From: Aedes albopictus | Taxonomy: Eukaryota > Arthropoda > Insecta > Diptera > Culicidae | Assembly (NCBI RefSeq): GCF_035046485.1 | Contig: NC_085138.1 | Span: 15,751,329-15,815,328 of the forward strand | Direction of reading: 5' to 3' | Length of the DNA: 64,000 nucleotides | The notes under the pieces: generated by a model | Told to the model about the DNA's origin: nothing | Databases searched by the model: none | The model's input: only the letters and a program-made list of their open reading frames with translations | Made by a program: the position numbers and the translations under genes | In this document: piece by piece, positions 34,701-44,686 of the stretch | Numbering within the stretch: position 1 is the stretch's first letter | How the letters are laid out: each line of letters starts with the position of its first letter

Positions 34701-37700
34701 TTGAATTCCCGGTTGGTCCGGAAACATTTTGTAAAAGAAATTACCTTAACTTTCTTAGGCATAGAATATCTTCTTGCCTGGCGCACGATATACACATTAA
34801 TATCGGTGGAAGTGATCATAAAACACTAAGCTGAGAAGCAGGATTTGTCCTAGTTGGGACGTTATGCCAAAGAAGAAAAATCTACTCGGTTTTGTGCACT
34901 CTGCACATAATATCCAGTTGGACATAATATAAAATGATATATGGACCCATACATAACGTATTTAGGATATGTCCGGACCAACAATTGAAAAGGCCGCATC
35001 AACATTTTGTAAACAAACATGTTTCTGTCGACTTGAGGCCTTTTGAACTCCACCCACGTACCTCACCACCACTAACAGAAAGCGCAAACATCAAGCTTTC
35101 TGTTAATGGTGGTGAGATGCGTGGGTGGATCCCAGAAGGCCCTAAGTCGACAGAAACGTGTTTGTTTACGCAATGTTGTTGAGGCCTTTTCAATTGTTGG
35201 TCCGGATGTGTGGCAAACATATATGGGCTGGTTCCTTTGTTCGAATGCCGGAATAGCATAAAATTGTTATTATTTCTTATTGATATAATACAAGTTGTCT
35301 ATAAGAAGAATTATTTATCGATATTTGCTATATTTCTACTAGATTTAAAAATGTTGCCAAAAACGGAATCCTTTGTTGCCAAATTCGGGGGGTGCCAAAA
35401 ACGGAACATGCCAAAAATGAAGCATGCCAAAAACCGGAATCCCACTGTATCCTTCTTTTGTAAACTTATCCTTCTTTTATGTTAAATATGTAGTTCACTT
35501 TTTACTGAAATCATTTTATGCCAAACGTACTTTATGCCAAATGTCCATTATGCCAAACGTCTTTTATGCCAAATGTCCTTTATGCCAAGTGTCCTTTATG
35601 CCAAACGTCCTTATGCCAAATGGCATTATGCCAAACGGCCTTATGCCAAACGTACCAGACCCGATTACCACTAGACTTTAGAAGAGATCTAACTAATGTG
35701 CACGATTGAGTTTCTAGTGTTGTTGGTGTATCGATGACTTTTTAGTATTTGAAGGTTGGTGCAACATTTGTCAAAACGTGTCATGTCTCGCTTCATAAAT
35801 GGCCACCAGACCATACATATCATTCAAAATGTAGTTATACCGGAATGCAAGAGTCCGTGAACGTTTGAAACCAAAATAGACGATGCTTGACATGGTAGCT
35901 TATCATCCATTTCCGGCAAAATAATCAACTCGATGAACGGCACAGGTTTATGTTGACCATTTGCGTCTGTCGGATGAAACGGTCGCTCTTCATTGATAAA
36001 TACGACATCTTGGCTTATTATCATATCATCCCTTTCTGGATTATACACTCGGACCAGTGAAGTTTGGATCGAACTTCTGTCTCTTTTGCTTCGGACAATG
36101 CACCATCACTTGCGTTCCAAACACTCGAAGATGCTTCAGGTCCGGCTTCTTTCGACTCCACGCTTCGGGTATTGACTCTATTGTTCCAGTTGGGAATCTG
36201 TTCACCAGATAAGCAACTGTAGAAACGGCTTCCGCCCAAAACTTTTTCGGCAGTCCCATATTAACGTTCATCATAACGTTCTGTTCATTCGCTCTGCAGT
36301 TCCATTCTGTTCTGATGTGTAGGGACAGGGCGTTTGATGGATCACACCGTCTCGCTCGAAACTTCATCGTCGAATTCGTGAAATAGATTCCATTATTCGC
36401 TCGCAGGGTTTTCATCTTACGTCCAGTCTGTCGCTCAATTTGTGTTTTGAACTTCTCGTACAACACTTTCTTTACTTGACCCTTGGATTCTAAGAAGCAC
36501 ACAAAAACCTTGCAACTGGCATCGTCGGCAAAGGTCAAGGAGTAACGGCATCGATGAGATTTCTACCGGTCCGCAAACTTCCGGATACACCGAGTCCAAC
36601 GGATTTTCTGCCTGCGAAGAACTAGAACGAAAAGAACTTCTTGTGTGCTTATCCTGTGCGCATGCAATCCAGTCCGCTGTTGCATCAAGCCGTTGTGTCA
36701 ACTTCTTCCACCATCATAGGAAGCTTGCTCAAATAATGCTGATTCAAATGTCCTGGCCTACGGTTGGTACTGTCATTGGTACTGTCCCTCACTAATGCTC
36801 TTTTTGATCGCTTCTGATTCAGCTTGTACATACCGTTCTCTTGAATACCAGAACAACACCGTTTATATTCTTGGCGCAAATTTTGCTGATGGAAAGCAGG
36901 TTCGATGTCAAGTCCGGTACCATCTGAACGATTTCTAATTCTACATATTTCTCCTTCTTTCAGTTCCAGCTTCACCATAACCCTCTACCCACAGATTTGA
37001 TGCTTTGGCTACTGACGGTGTTGATTGATTGTACCCAGTCCATTTGCTTGAAGAATCCTTCCTCGGTTCGCGTTAAAAATACCAATCCTCTCTTTCGGAT
37101 CCCATTGCTAACAAGACATACAAAGCTATACCTCCAGACTTGAAAGAGCTTGATGGTCGCTTCTGAGGACAATTGACAGCGTAGGCTCCTGGTTGCTTGC
37201 AGATTAACAGGTACGTACTAGTCTTCTTTTGTTCTGTTTTGGAATAAAGAGCACCCTCAGCGTAGGAACTCTTTAAAAGCCATTTAACATCTTGGATTAT
37301 CTTCGTCTTCACTACATTCGCGATTAATTCCATGCCCGAGCCCGATGCTTGAAAGCTCATAATCATCGGATTGTAGTATTCGAGCAATGCTTTCAACAGC
37401 AATGAAGCCTGCCATTGATCGTTGACTTCAAAACTGATTCCACTCAAATCACCTGCTGTTGTTACCAACTTTTCGACGTATTACATAATCGGCTTCCGCA
37501 TGCTTGACCAAACTAAAGTTGCCCCTCCAAGCTCAAGCAGGTAGTCGCAAGTGCTCGATCACTCATATCCTACCATAACGCCATTTTCAGTGAAAACGTC
37601 CACGATGCATAATAATGCCTTCCTTTGATGTTTGAACCGGCAGCACACCAACTCCACTAATAATTGCATTTTCGCCTTCACCGATTCCTTCCGTTCCTCC

Positions 37701-40700
37701 GCTCGTGCTTAAACTCCACGAGAACTCAAGTTATTCCTTGGAAGAACCATTTCGAGAACTTGTCTAAAGATTATTTCAAGCTTTTGCCATCTCTGGGCCC
37801 ATAACCTTTTCAGAGGAATGGAAAACGCATGTTTGCTGGTTGAGCTTTGAAGAACTAATAAACATTTTTTTTTTTAGTTTAAATGCTACATCCAGATAAG
37901 CGTTTTTTAATAATCTAGGGTAGCCAGAGATAACAAATAGTCAATCGTAGGTTACTGCTCTATAGTAGGTAACCCGAACGTAACGAGTGTGACCTACCTT
38001 CACCGACATTTGCATCATCGCTCTGTTACTATCAGTGTCGTAAAACGGTAGCTCGCGACTATTGTTCTCCAGAACAAACCTTATTGCGTTTCGCAATTGA
38101 AGCGATTGAAGACTGTTTTTTCATCGGAGATCTTATTTGCCGTATCCATAGAAATCGAGTGTCCATTGAATAGCGTAGCAATACACAACAGATCTCAACA
38201 AACAACATTGTTGGCTGATGCGTCGACTGATCAGTCGTTTGATTCCGGCTGATTGAAGCTCGCGGATACTTTCACTGCCTGTAGAACGAGTTTCATAATC
38301 TTCCATAATCGCTCATTTCCGCCGATTTCGAAAGACTACCACCGTTCATGCTAGTGGTGTGCCGGGATCTAATTTATCGATATTATCGATATCCGTTTAT
38401 CCAATTATCGATATCGAAACGATATCGGTTTCCAAATATCGATATCGGATCCGATATCCGATAATGAATAAAATATGATATTTTTTTTTAATTCATTTTT
38501 TATTCATATTTGGCGGTTTCAGTTGCCAGTCTATTTCCTCAAAGTGAAAAATTAACACCATGTTCATTTATTAAGCCTTTCCGAAAACAAACGCTCAGAA
38601 GCAACTGACGTTGCAATTTTAGTTATTAATTTTCTTGGAGCTTGATACAACAGCGGGTACCCACACTTAAAATTCTACCAGTATTTATATAAAAATGCTG
38701 CTGTACAGATTCACCCTTTCGCTGTCCTTATGGACCTTAAAAATAAAAGGAATAAAGGATGAGTCCTAAATATGTCGTTGAACATGGTTGAACCTTGTGT
38801 TGAACTATCCATTCGTGATAACTCCAAAGCTTCGTAGCACTGATGGACTGTTCGATATCGCGCAAGGAATATCGTCGATATCGGGTTTTAAATATCTTTT
38901 TTTTTTTTTTGCTAGGTTTCTAGCTGCACTCTGAATAGAGTTGAAACCTCTACACTAGACCCGAAGATAGAAAAGAGTACGTAATCTTTCAGAAGCAGTT
39001 TGCCAGCCGTACGCGGAAAATGATATCCATTAAGACACTGTTGCAACTGACTCAGAAAGATACGGTAGAAGATTGGAAAGTTTTCAAATGGTCAGTCAGT
39101 CAGGGTTTGCCTGTGTAGTGTTATGGTAACACGGTTTCTGTTTGTCTCCTTGTTTGATTTTGTGGTATGGTTAAATATGTTTTTCTCCTCGTTAAGTCAG
39201 TTGTCGTATGTTGTTTTTTTTCATCGAATCAATCAAACCCTGTATGTTAAAATATAGTCAATCCTGTGTCAAATTGTTTTCTTGATTTCGCTAATCGTTT
39301 ACTACTTGTGTTCATCTCTCGTGTCCTTAAATTGTTATCGGTCCAAATCCACAGAAACATGTAACTGAACTTCTGAACATCTAAGAGATAATAAAAAATA
39401 CGCCAAGTTGGTCAGTTGATTGCAATAAAATTTTAAAATAATAAAGATTCCATGTCAACTTTCATCCCGCTACAAATACTATTAAAAATATTCAAATTCG
39501 TTCAATTGTCCTATCGGTCCTACCTAGATGAACCATGTCATTTTCTCAAGCGTAGCCTAGAAATGTCAACCTAGTCATACACAAGTAATGTTGTTCAGTT
39601 AGTATAAAGCAGTCAGTTTTTGTCCAAAATGTCACGTCGAACGCATTGACGACAACAATGCGTTTAAGTGTTCGCACGTTAGCTTTGAATCTATCAGCAC
39701 AATTAAGTGCTGCTAATCTCCTTCCCACTATTGATTCTTCGGTCGATTTTTATTGCTTTATTTAAAGAAAATATTTACAATTATTTTTATTGCTTTATTT
39801 AAAGAAAAAATATCGAAAAAACGACTATGACATTAATAAATTACTATGTAATAAAAATCAATCGAGAAACGTGGGAAATAGAGCCCAAACAACATTTTGA
39901 AGTCAGATGGCTGTAAAAGGTTCCAAAACCTGTCACAAATCCTATAATACTTTTATTAGGATTTGTAACGATCATCAAAACCTTCTAAAATCCAACCGAC
40001 TTGGAACTATTGCTTGGGAATAGACTCTACTGAGCCCCGGCGGTTCCTCCTGTTTATCGAGCATGTCTGATGATTATGATCAGCCATACTCCATCTGCAG
40101 CAGCCGGTTCGTGATGAACCGTTGGAGGCGCATTAAAGTGTTAAAAAGGTGATATGTTTCACTAAAGAACACTACATTATAATAATCAAAATGAAACTCC
40201 TTCACTTTAATACCGTCAACCCCTGCGAACTTGGCCAGGGGGTTTTAAATTATCGGATATCGTATCGATAATTTGGACCCGATAATTATCGATAATATCG
40301 GATTTATCGATATCGGTACACCCCTAGTTCATGCTGACAAGCCTTGAAAAAAGGGTATTTTCAGCATATGCCAACGTTCAGTCCTGAAGAGAGCTTGGCC
40401 CAAGAGCCATACGAGTCAGGCAGTCTTTTCAGTTTGGATTGTGTTGATATCTCAAAATTGTAAGATTAGGCATTGTTTGGCTGCGGGCGAAACTTTTACC
40501 AGATAGGAAATGTGGCAAATCACCGTCTGGTTGAGTTTGGCATCAATGTGGTAGAATTTAAGTCTTATCCTGAACCCTGGTGGTAACCAATCGATCAACT
40601 ATTTAGATATTCCAATTTCTAAATGTGACTAAATGTAAATAGGGTGAACATTTTCTCCCCGATCACCTGTTAACTTTTCAAGTGCTACTTCTGAACTTTA

Positions 40701-42817
40701 GGAAGAAAGTATGGATATCAAATTAATAAATGGACTTACTTGACTTTCAACTCTTTAAGTTTTGGCATCGGAAGATCGATCTTCACAGTTGCGTTTTCTG
40801 TGCACTGATTGCTGCAAATATATTAAGATTATTAAAAACTCACATACAAATGTGTATCTGTACTCACCAATCTTGAATTCTAGCATTACCATCCGCATGT
40901 GCCCCATTGGATAAACCATTGCCAATGATTGGTTCCAAACCGTTCGATTGGTCCAGCTTGATCTTTTTCCTCGGTTTCATCGAAGGCCTTCCCTTATGCA
41001 CCCCATTAGTTAATGGTTCCTTTTCTGGTTGAAACTCGTTTGGGAGTTTCGTTACCAAAACATGCTTCAGGCGCTTAGTCGTCGGTTCACCATGCCCGTT
41101 GATCTTTACACCATTGCATTTAATGCCTGACGGGGATCTCGTTTGATTCGTTCGCTTACTTCGAACTGTAGGAAGCAGTTCATCGTCTGCTCCATCTAGT
41201 TGTGGAATAGCACTCGAGTTGAGTATGTCATCGTCGCTGTCGTTTAACAAGTCTTCAGCCCTCTTGGGATCCAACTTCATAGTATAGTCCAACAGGAATT
41301 CATCATCCGAGTCCAGTGTGTTGTCTTCTTGACATTGTTCTTGATCGTCTTTCGGATTTTCGTCGCCCATCAACGAAAGCATCTCCAAATCTCCATTCAG
41401 CGTAGCATTAAGCCTCTTGTTACCCGACTGCGATAAGCTTAAGCCACTTCCACCGGTTGATGTGATTCTGCGTTCAGTCTGCTGAGTTAGTGGAGCTAAA
41501 AGGCTGTCCGTCTCCAAATCACGATTTTCGTTTTCCTCCAACTCCCGCATAATATCCAACAGTTGATGATCCTCTTCGGCAAACGTAGCGTCCGCATTCT
41601 GGGTCATGCTTATAATACGATCCTCGTCCACCTGGCTACCGTCAAAATCGTACACCGTATTCGACATATTGAACGACGAATACTGGCTGAAATGTTTGTG
41701 ATCCTGAACGCAGGATGCTTCCAACAGGCGCTCGTCATCTGCCACTTCCGAAGGATAAAACGAAACAGATGGTTTAATCCTAGGTTCTTTGCCATCATCC
41801 GTTCTAGTTGTCTCATTTGATTCTGTAAGCTTCGCAGCTAGTGCTGCTCGAAAGAATCGATCACTTTCCGTTATTGTTTCAACCTGAATAAAAAGAGAAA
41901 CAAATTTGATTAGATCCACAGCCTAACTGGAGTTCCGCGATTTAATACCTTTCCACTCTGCGACAAACTCAGTGCTTCCGGTTGTTCCATGCCCAACAGC
42001 GCCCGCCTAGCGATCTCGTCATTCCAAATCGACGCAATGCCCGGATTAGCGTATTCCGAACGCTTCTCCTGCTCCATCGTATGACGATTCAAAATATCTC
42101 CCGCCAAAATGTCGATCTCGTACTCCGAGGTGGACATCTTCGGCAAATGTCCATACTCTCCTCCTTCCGACCGCTGCCGAATCGCAGCATCCGGAACGTC
42201 CAGCAAACTCATCCCGTACAGATTATAATCGATGAAAAACTGCAAAATATACGGCACGTGCGACTCGAATGTTTGGAAAACCTTCGATAGGATCACTCCA
42301 TTCATCAGCAGATTGTTTGCCTTCCGGATTAAGTGCGGATTGTACATGTAGATTTTGAAAAACTGATGTTCCTTCCTGTGGTAACCGTAGATCGGTCTGA
42401 AAAATGAAACTATGTATTAATTGAAATTTTCTCAAACCACTATCGCACTTACATCCCCTTGACCAAGGCAATCCGAAAGACGTGCGTCGCCGGCGAGTTA
42501 GCATTGCCCAGCGAAACATTGATGGCCTTATCCAAACTGGAAGCAATCTGATACATCAGTCGGTCCACCGCCGCGCGATCCGCACTGTTGCCATCGAACG
42601 GCACATACAGATACGGAAACACCCCGTGAATGTGCACGCAGCTGTGCGTGCCGTCGGCCGTCGAACCGAACAATCGAATGACCGGCACCTGTTTCACGTT
42701 CGATCCGCGGAACTCCGAATAGCACGTATCGAACCGGGGTTCCGGCTTGTGCATGTAGTGGTCCACACTGACGATTCGGATCGAGGTGACATGCTGACCG
42801 CCGCCACGTCGCACCAT
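13719..42817 (-). CDS. REV3: DNA polymerase zeta catalytic subunit (REV3), complete
   Basis: Translesion B-family polymerase that extends from mismatched or damaged primer ends. Ten coding exons, all in phase: 42817-42453, 42396-41949, 41883-40868, 40811-40740, 31018-29260, 29191-29006, 16842-15803, 15712-15142, 14956-14168, 13859-13719; 2,128 residues, like Drosophila Rev3. Residues 1-200 are the conserved N-terminal domain (VRLFGSTADGTHSCVHIHG, PYILQFFIDYNLYG). 272-1220 is a poorly conserved acidic linker with a Pro-Glu repeat near 725-750. NNTYGFKV and EVHVQTRGEL open the exonuclease-like domain, which lacks catalytic acids in this family. Motif A DFQSLYPS is near 1601, motif B NVTYGYTAANFSGR near 1717, motif C YGDTDS at 1768-1773. 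The C terminus has a zinc-finger-like C..C-GVCNEC and the Fe-S motif CRSC-x8-C-x4-C. Introns 4 (9.7 kb) and 6 (12.2 kb) are swollen by transposons; intron 6 hosts an antisense protease gene. Confidence 0.96.
17022..17353. mobile_element. AATT-bounded MITE, about 330 bp (REV3 intron 6)
   Basis: Ends AATTGGGTTCTTTAGGGGTA and the complement of AATTGGGTTGTTTAGTGA. Closely related copies at 43862-44214 and 44687-45020 share the same body (attttttaaaatgcatttaa, gaactgtcac, gttttgtttatttaaccatc). Confidence 0.8.
17396..19166. mobile_element. Probable TA-flanked element with CCCGRATAAAAA ends
   Basis: Inverted ends CCCGGATAAAAACTA and complement of CCCGAATAAAAAATAC, each beside TA (17394-17395, 19167-19168). 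Near both ends gtaccatacartgta-type motifs recur. Middle section 18430-18730 looks different in composition and may be a further insertion. Confidence 0.5.
20714..21284. mobile_element. AATT-bounded MITE, second subtype
   Basis: Starts AATTGGGTTTATAAATTT and ends AAAGAAGCCAATT. It is the inverse-orientation counterpart of 43663-44690. The two copies act as each other's empty site: this one carries the palindrome at 21034-21248, the other carries the foldback element at 43710-44372. Confidence 0.75.
21034..21248. mobile_element. Palindromic MITE with TA duplication
   Basis: Arms of about 60 bp, GGGTATCGCGCCACTTGGGC and complement, ending CGATTCCC, flanked by TA. The homologous MITE at 43663-44690 reads uninterrupted gaTATTCTG at this point, confirming a TA insertion. 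A diverged relative lies at about 23218-23440. Confidence 0.82.
21340..21640. repeat. Inverted repeat, about 300 bp
   Basis: Segments gactgtgttggaaacacaca, aaattgctcgtacgctcaca on the left and their complements on the right (gtgagcgtacgaacaatttt, gtgtgtttccaacacagtcc) form an imperfect hairpin. Probably another foldback MITE; exact borders not resolved. Confidence 0.6.
21745..21852. repeat. TTTGGCATAA tandem motif, half of a foldback-type element
   Basis: About seven copies of tggcataa spaced 12-18 bp, starting gggtatggcataatg. The motif matches the terminal repeats of the foldback element at 32046-35662, but only one arm is visible here. Confidence 0.55.
22659..24120. other. REV3 intron 6, mixed repeat remnants
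   Basis: About 23218-23440 is a diverged copy of the palindrome at 21034-21248 (ctataactcagccagctctg and its rough complement). Elsewhere no gene is seen. Around 23860-24070 ttccgcggggcctc / ttccacgggggcctc recurs three times, a short repeated phrase of unknown origin. Confidence 0.45.
24130..24330. repeat. Right half of the palindromic MITE
   Basis: From gctacccaaagttttgctca to tagtactacaccgatcgtg, matching the right half of the element at 27070-27430. Confidence 0.7.
24390..26480. repeat. 2.1-kb degenerate minisatellite, CAGGAATTCCTTCAGGGATT type
   Basis: Endlessly varied copies of a short unit resembling ttccTccAGGgATTtctcc, with a period near 12-24 bp. Long open frames appear on both strands and read as Pro/Gly/Ser- or Glu/Lys/Phe-rich repeats, a by-product of the period being a multiple of three. 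About 25620-25800 is an unrelated insertion containing gatgaaccagcctcgggctg, similar to the 3' end of the SINE at 33828. Confidence 0.8.
26481..27060. other. REV3 intron 6, no gene recognised
   Basis: No repeat structure or exon could be supported in this stretch; short open frames on both strands look random. Confidence 0.4.
27070..27430. mobile_element. Palindromic MITE, best intact copy
   Basis: Arms beginning tcggtgaagtactagatttg and ending with the complement (ctagtactacaccga), meeting at a central hairpin near 27240. This full copy defines the family also present at 4301, 24130 and 52570. Confidence 0.82.
27843..27881 (+). promoter_or_regulatory. TATA box and initiator of the nested protease
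   Basis: TATAAAA at 27843-27849 is followed by TCACTCAGT at 27873-27881. A start at A27875 would lie 32 bp from the TATA and leave a 15-nt leader before the ATG at 27890. Very short leaders of this kind are usual for insect digestive proteases. Confidence 0.65.
27890..28810 (+). CDS. Chymotrypsin-fold serine protease, intact, nested antisense in REV3
   Basis: Exon 1 27890-28417 and exon 2 28526-28810 with a 108-bp GT-AG intron give 270 residues. Residues 1-19 are a signal peptide, RIVGG at 25-29 the activation site. Triad: His72 (TAAHC), Asp123 (WDVAVL, an unusual Trp before Asp), Ser218 (GDSGGPL). Gly216 of the oxyanion hole is present. The S1-base position is Asn212, as in the protease at 8407, so specificity is neither classical trypsin nor chymotrypsin. 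The two proteases share long stretches such as TWLEVVAG / GWLEVVAG and QRR after it, hence paralogues, but their intron positions differ. The start ATG at 27890 was chosen because TATAAAA sits just upstream. AATAAA at 28842-28847 ends the gene about 160 bp before REV3 exon 6. Probably a secreted digestive or haemolymph enzyme. Confidence 0.92.
31400..31565. repeat. Inverted repeat in REV3 intron 4
   Basis: cggcaggtttgttctgttcg and its near complement cgaagagaacaaaactgcc bound an imperfect hairpin. The same phrases (ttttgttctcttcgtcatgg) occur singly at about 22140-22270 and 31220-31320, so it is a dispersed family. Confidence 0.55.
31692..31856. mobile_element. Near-perfect palindrome, 165 bp
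   Basis: Arms of about 75 bp run from atggacttatccaccgatga to the complement, with only a mismatch or two and a short loop at gaattttggattctgattgg. Likely a foldback MITE; no target duplication is obvious. Confidence 0.75.
33828..33982 (+). mobile_element. tRNA-derived SINE, 155 bp
   Basis: A-box region cctagtgtgatggttagaac and B-box ggatcgaatcc are followed by a short body ending gatgaactagcctaggacta. A perfect 13-bp target duplication AACTTCAACTAAA lies at 33815-33827 and 33983-33995. It is a different family from Feilai. Confidence 0.85.
34290..34400 (+). mobile_element. Possible further tRNA-derived SINE fragment
   Basis: agattcaattcccagccc resembles a B box and gcggacccttgagctttcaa lies at the expected distance upstream, but the A box is poor and no target duplication was found. 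Confidence 0.3.
34660..34885 (+). mobile_element. Diverged, 5'-truncated Feilai SINE
   Basis: B box (gggttgaattcccgg), gtccggaaacattttgtaaa, then cactaagctgagaagcagga and gggacgttatgccaaagaag match the Feilai copy at 6952 with many substitutions. The A-box portion is missing. Confidence 0.8.
34971..35207. mobile_element. Palindromic MITE, about 237 bp
   Basis: Arms of about 105 bp from tccggaccaacaattgaaaa to its complement, centred near 35090 at the facing taacagaaagc / gctttctgtta. Nested in the element 32482-35447. Confidence 0.75.
35780..37600 (-). pseudogene. Ty1/copia retrotransposon fragment, degenerate
   Basis: Read on the minus strand, 37468-37073 resembles copia Gag with a decayed CCHC knuckle (CKQPGAYAVNC). 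36978-36685 resembles the pre-integrase segment (NGMYKL, RRPGHLNQ). 36538-36041 is integrase core (LRANNGIYF, GLPKKFWAEAVSTVAYLVN, FGTQV). 36048-35824 matches the segment after integrase (YNPERDDMIISQDVVF). Frameshifts and stops break it throughout, the reverse transcriptase and RNase H parts are absent, and no LTR pair was found. It is a dead remnant in REV3 intron 4. Confidence 0.85.
38352..40326. mobile_element. hAT-type element with 8-bp duplication and TATCGATA repeats
   Basis: Perfect 8-bp target duplication GTTCATGC at 38344-38351 and 40327-40334. Ends TAGTGGTGTGCCGGGATCTA and complement of TAGGGGTGTACCGATATCGA, followed inward by runs of atcgatatcgg. An 8-bp duplication and the TAG..GTGT end fit hAT. 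The interior (about 39100-40240) also occurs at 60010-60985, and no transposase frame was found. Confidence 0.82.
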
Positions 42818-42939
42818 GGTTCAAGCAAAAATTACCCGCTGAGCTTTGCCTCGGATTTCCCGCTACCTGCCGCGACGAAGGCAATTTGTTTACGTCGCCA
42901 ATCCGCTGCCAAACATAACCTCAATGGCGCAAAAAGCGG

Positions 42940-43005
42940 CTACAATAGGAAACTTTTTTCAGGCAAAATAAGAGCAGAAAATTTTATCTTTACGACTAAA
43001 CTTAC
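42940..43005 (-). other. Possible intron in the REV3 5' UTR
   Basis: On the minus strand a strong donor GAG|GTAAGT stands at 43005 and an acceptor ttgtag at 42940, giving a 66-bp intron of the size typical for this gene. The leader would then run into the ATG at 42817-42815. Confidence 0.4.
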
Positions 43006-43709
43006 CTCGAATAACTATAAAAGACACTTGAAATAAGCCGTGGATACACACTTTTCGACTTAAAACGATTAAAATGTAGTAAAAAGTTGAAAAATAAACT
43101 GCAACTGCACTAAACGAAAGAATTTGCATGCGATTCCTGCCGCTTCACGAATGACAGAAAAACCGAAGCGAAAAATCATAACGCCTGCGTTGGGGGAGTT
43201 AAAAAATTACGTTCTAGGGATAATGTGGTAAAACGAACACAACAACAAAAATGCCCATCGAATAAGTTTTAAAAACTCAAAATGTTTTTTTTTTTTGCGA
43301 TCCAGTCGAAGCCCGCACTCAGCAAAAAAAAATATAGGAAAGTCATCAACATACCTCTTGAATTTACGATAAACTAAATACGGATGCCATAAGAATACTT
43401 TTGAAAAATGATCATGCTTTTTTTGACAAATTTCATAAGATTTCGCGACTACGAACTACGACTACGAACTTCGTAGTACCACAAAAGATAAATTCGTCTG
43501 TGGTAGTACGAAGTTGAAAGAGATTCCAACTCTTTGTCTCGTTAATGAAAAACCTTCTAAGGAACTGTCAGAATGTGCGTGAAAAAAAAAGAAAATATTT
43601 TTCTTCATGCAAAATTAAATCACCAATAGAATGCATTAATATTTTCATTCATTAAACAACCCAATTGGCTTCTTTAACGATGTTGAGATAATTCGATATT
43701 CTGAATCTG

Positions 43710-44372
43710 GATGCTGGGTCATTAAGCCGAAGGTCATTAGGCCAAATGGTCATCAGGACGAATTGAAAGTTAGCCGTTGTTTTTACTTTTTCCAACATTT
43801 TTTGCCAAAAACTAGTTTAACAATGAAACTAGAAAGAATAGCCTATGTTTTAAAGAAGGAAAAATTTATGAATTGGGTTCTTTAGGGGTATCCTGATTAT
43901 TGCATAATCGGAATCTCCGTCCAAAAATTAGTCGAAATCCAAAATTCCTTCATTTTCGGTGCCCGGGAACTATTTTTAAAATGCATTTAAAGTTTGTATG
44001 GGAAAAATTTTTTGTTCGGGGCGAACTGTCACTATATCGATTGAACTGTCATTCTAGCCACGGAAATTAAAACTGTTTTGTTTATTTAACCATCAAATCA
44101 AATGAATCGGGACGCAATAAAATCACCTTATACTCAGAAAAATGAGCTCTTTCGATTAAGCTAAAGAAAATGGCAATATTTAATTCACTAAACAACCCAA
44201 TTAAATATCAGCAGTCTCAGCGCCAAAAACTATTTTAGCAATGATACTAGAAAGAACAGCCTATATTTAAAGTGGGGACGTAACGGCAAGAAGAAGACCC
44301 AATGACCATTCAGCCTGATGACCATTCGGCCTAATGACCATTCGGCCGAATGGCCTGACACTGCCTGACACC
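43710..44372. mobile_element. Second foldback element, 9-bp duplication
   Basis: Arms carry tandem ggtcattaggcc units in inverted orientation (43716-43768 and 44298-44355). The 9-bp target duplication CTGAATCTG lies at 43701-43709 and 44373-44381. The related MITE at 20714-21284 has a single CAGATTCAG (complement) at 21021-21029, which is the empty site. A 330-bp MITE (43862-44214) is nested inside. Confidence 0.8.
43862..44214. mobile_element. AATT-bounded MITE, copy nested in the foldback element
   Basis: Starts aattgggttctttaggggta and ends actaaacaacccaatt, with the same body as 17022-17353. Confidence 0.8.
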
Positions 44373-44686
44373 CTGAATCTGCATGTCAAACTGAGCCGAA
44401 ATCCAAATTTTCATGTATTTTGGCGCCCCGGAACCTATTTAAAAATCAATTTGAAGTTTGTATGGGAGTGATTTGTCGAATCACCCCTCGTCGCAGTTTA
44501 TACTGAGCGGAGCTGTCAAACAGTTACCCAGCTGTCAAAAGGTGATTTCTAAAAATCTCTTTGAAATTGATTTTAGGTATCAAAACAAAGTTCTAAAAAT
44601 CTGAAAAAAAATCATAGTGGCTCAGAAAAAGGTGCTCTTTCGAATAAAATCAAAAAATCAATACATTTTTGTAAATTTAAAACCCC

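Larger units (their letters stand above)
32482..35447. mobile_element. TA-flanked element nested in the foldback element
   Basis: Ends CAGTGGGGTTCCGATTTTGG and complement of CAGTGGGATTCCGGTTTTTG, with TA on both sides. The terminal phrase (gccaaaaacggaa, ttccgattttggcaac) repeats at 32520-32550 and 35350-35430. The 5'-CAGTG end plus TA suggests a Tc1/mariner/pogo-type element. Interior carries two SINEs and a palindrome; no transposase frame is recognisable. Confidence 0.75.
32046..35662. mobile_element. Foldback (FB/MULE-like) element, interrupted, 9-bp duplication
   Basis: Ends GGGTCTGGTACGTTTGGCAT and its complement. The arms (32046-32200 and 35515-35662) are made of tandem copies of a 14-18 bp unit, gtttggcataaagg, as in Drosophila FB elements. 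A perfect 9-bp target duplication GATTACCAC lies at 32037-32045 and 35663-35671. Most of the interior is a later insertion (32482-35447), so the original was about 650 bp and carried no transposase. Confidence 0.85.
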
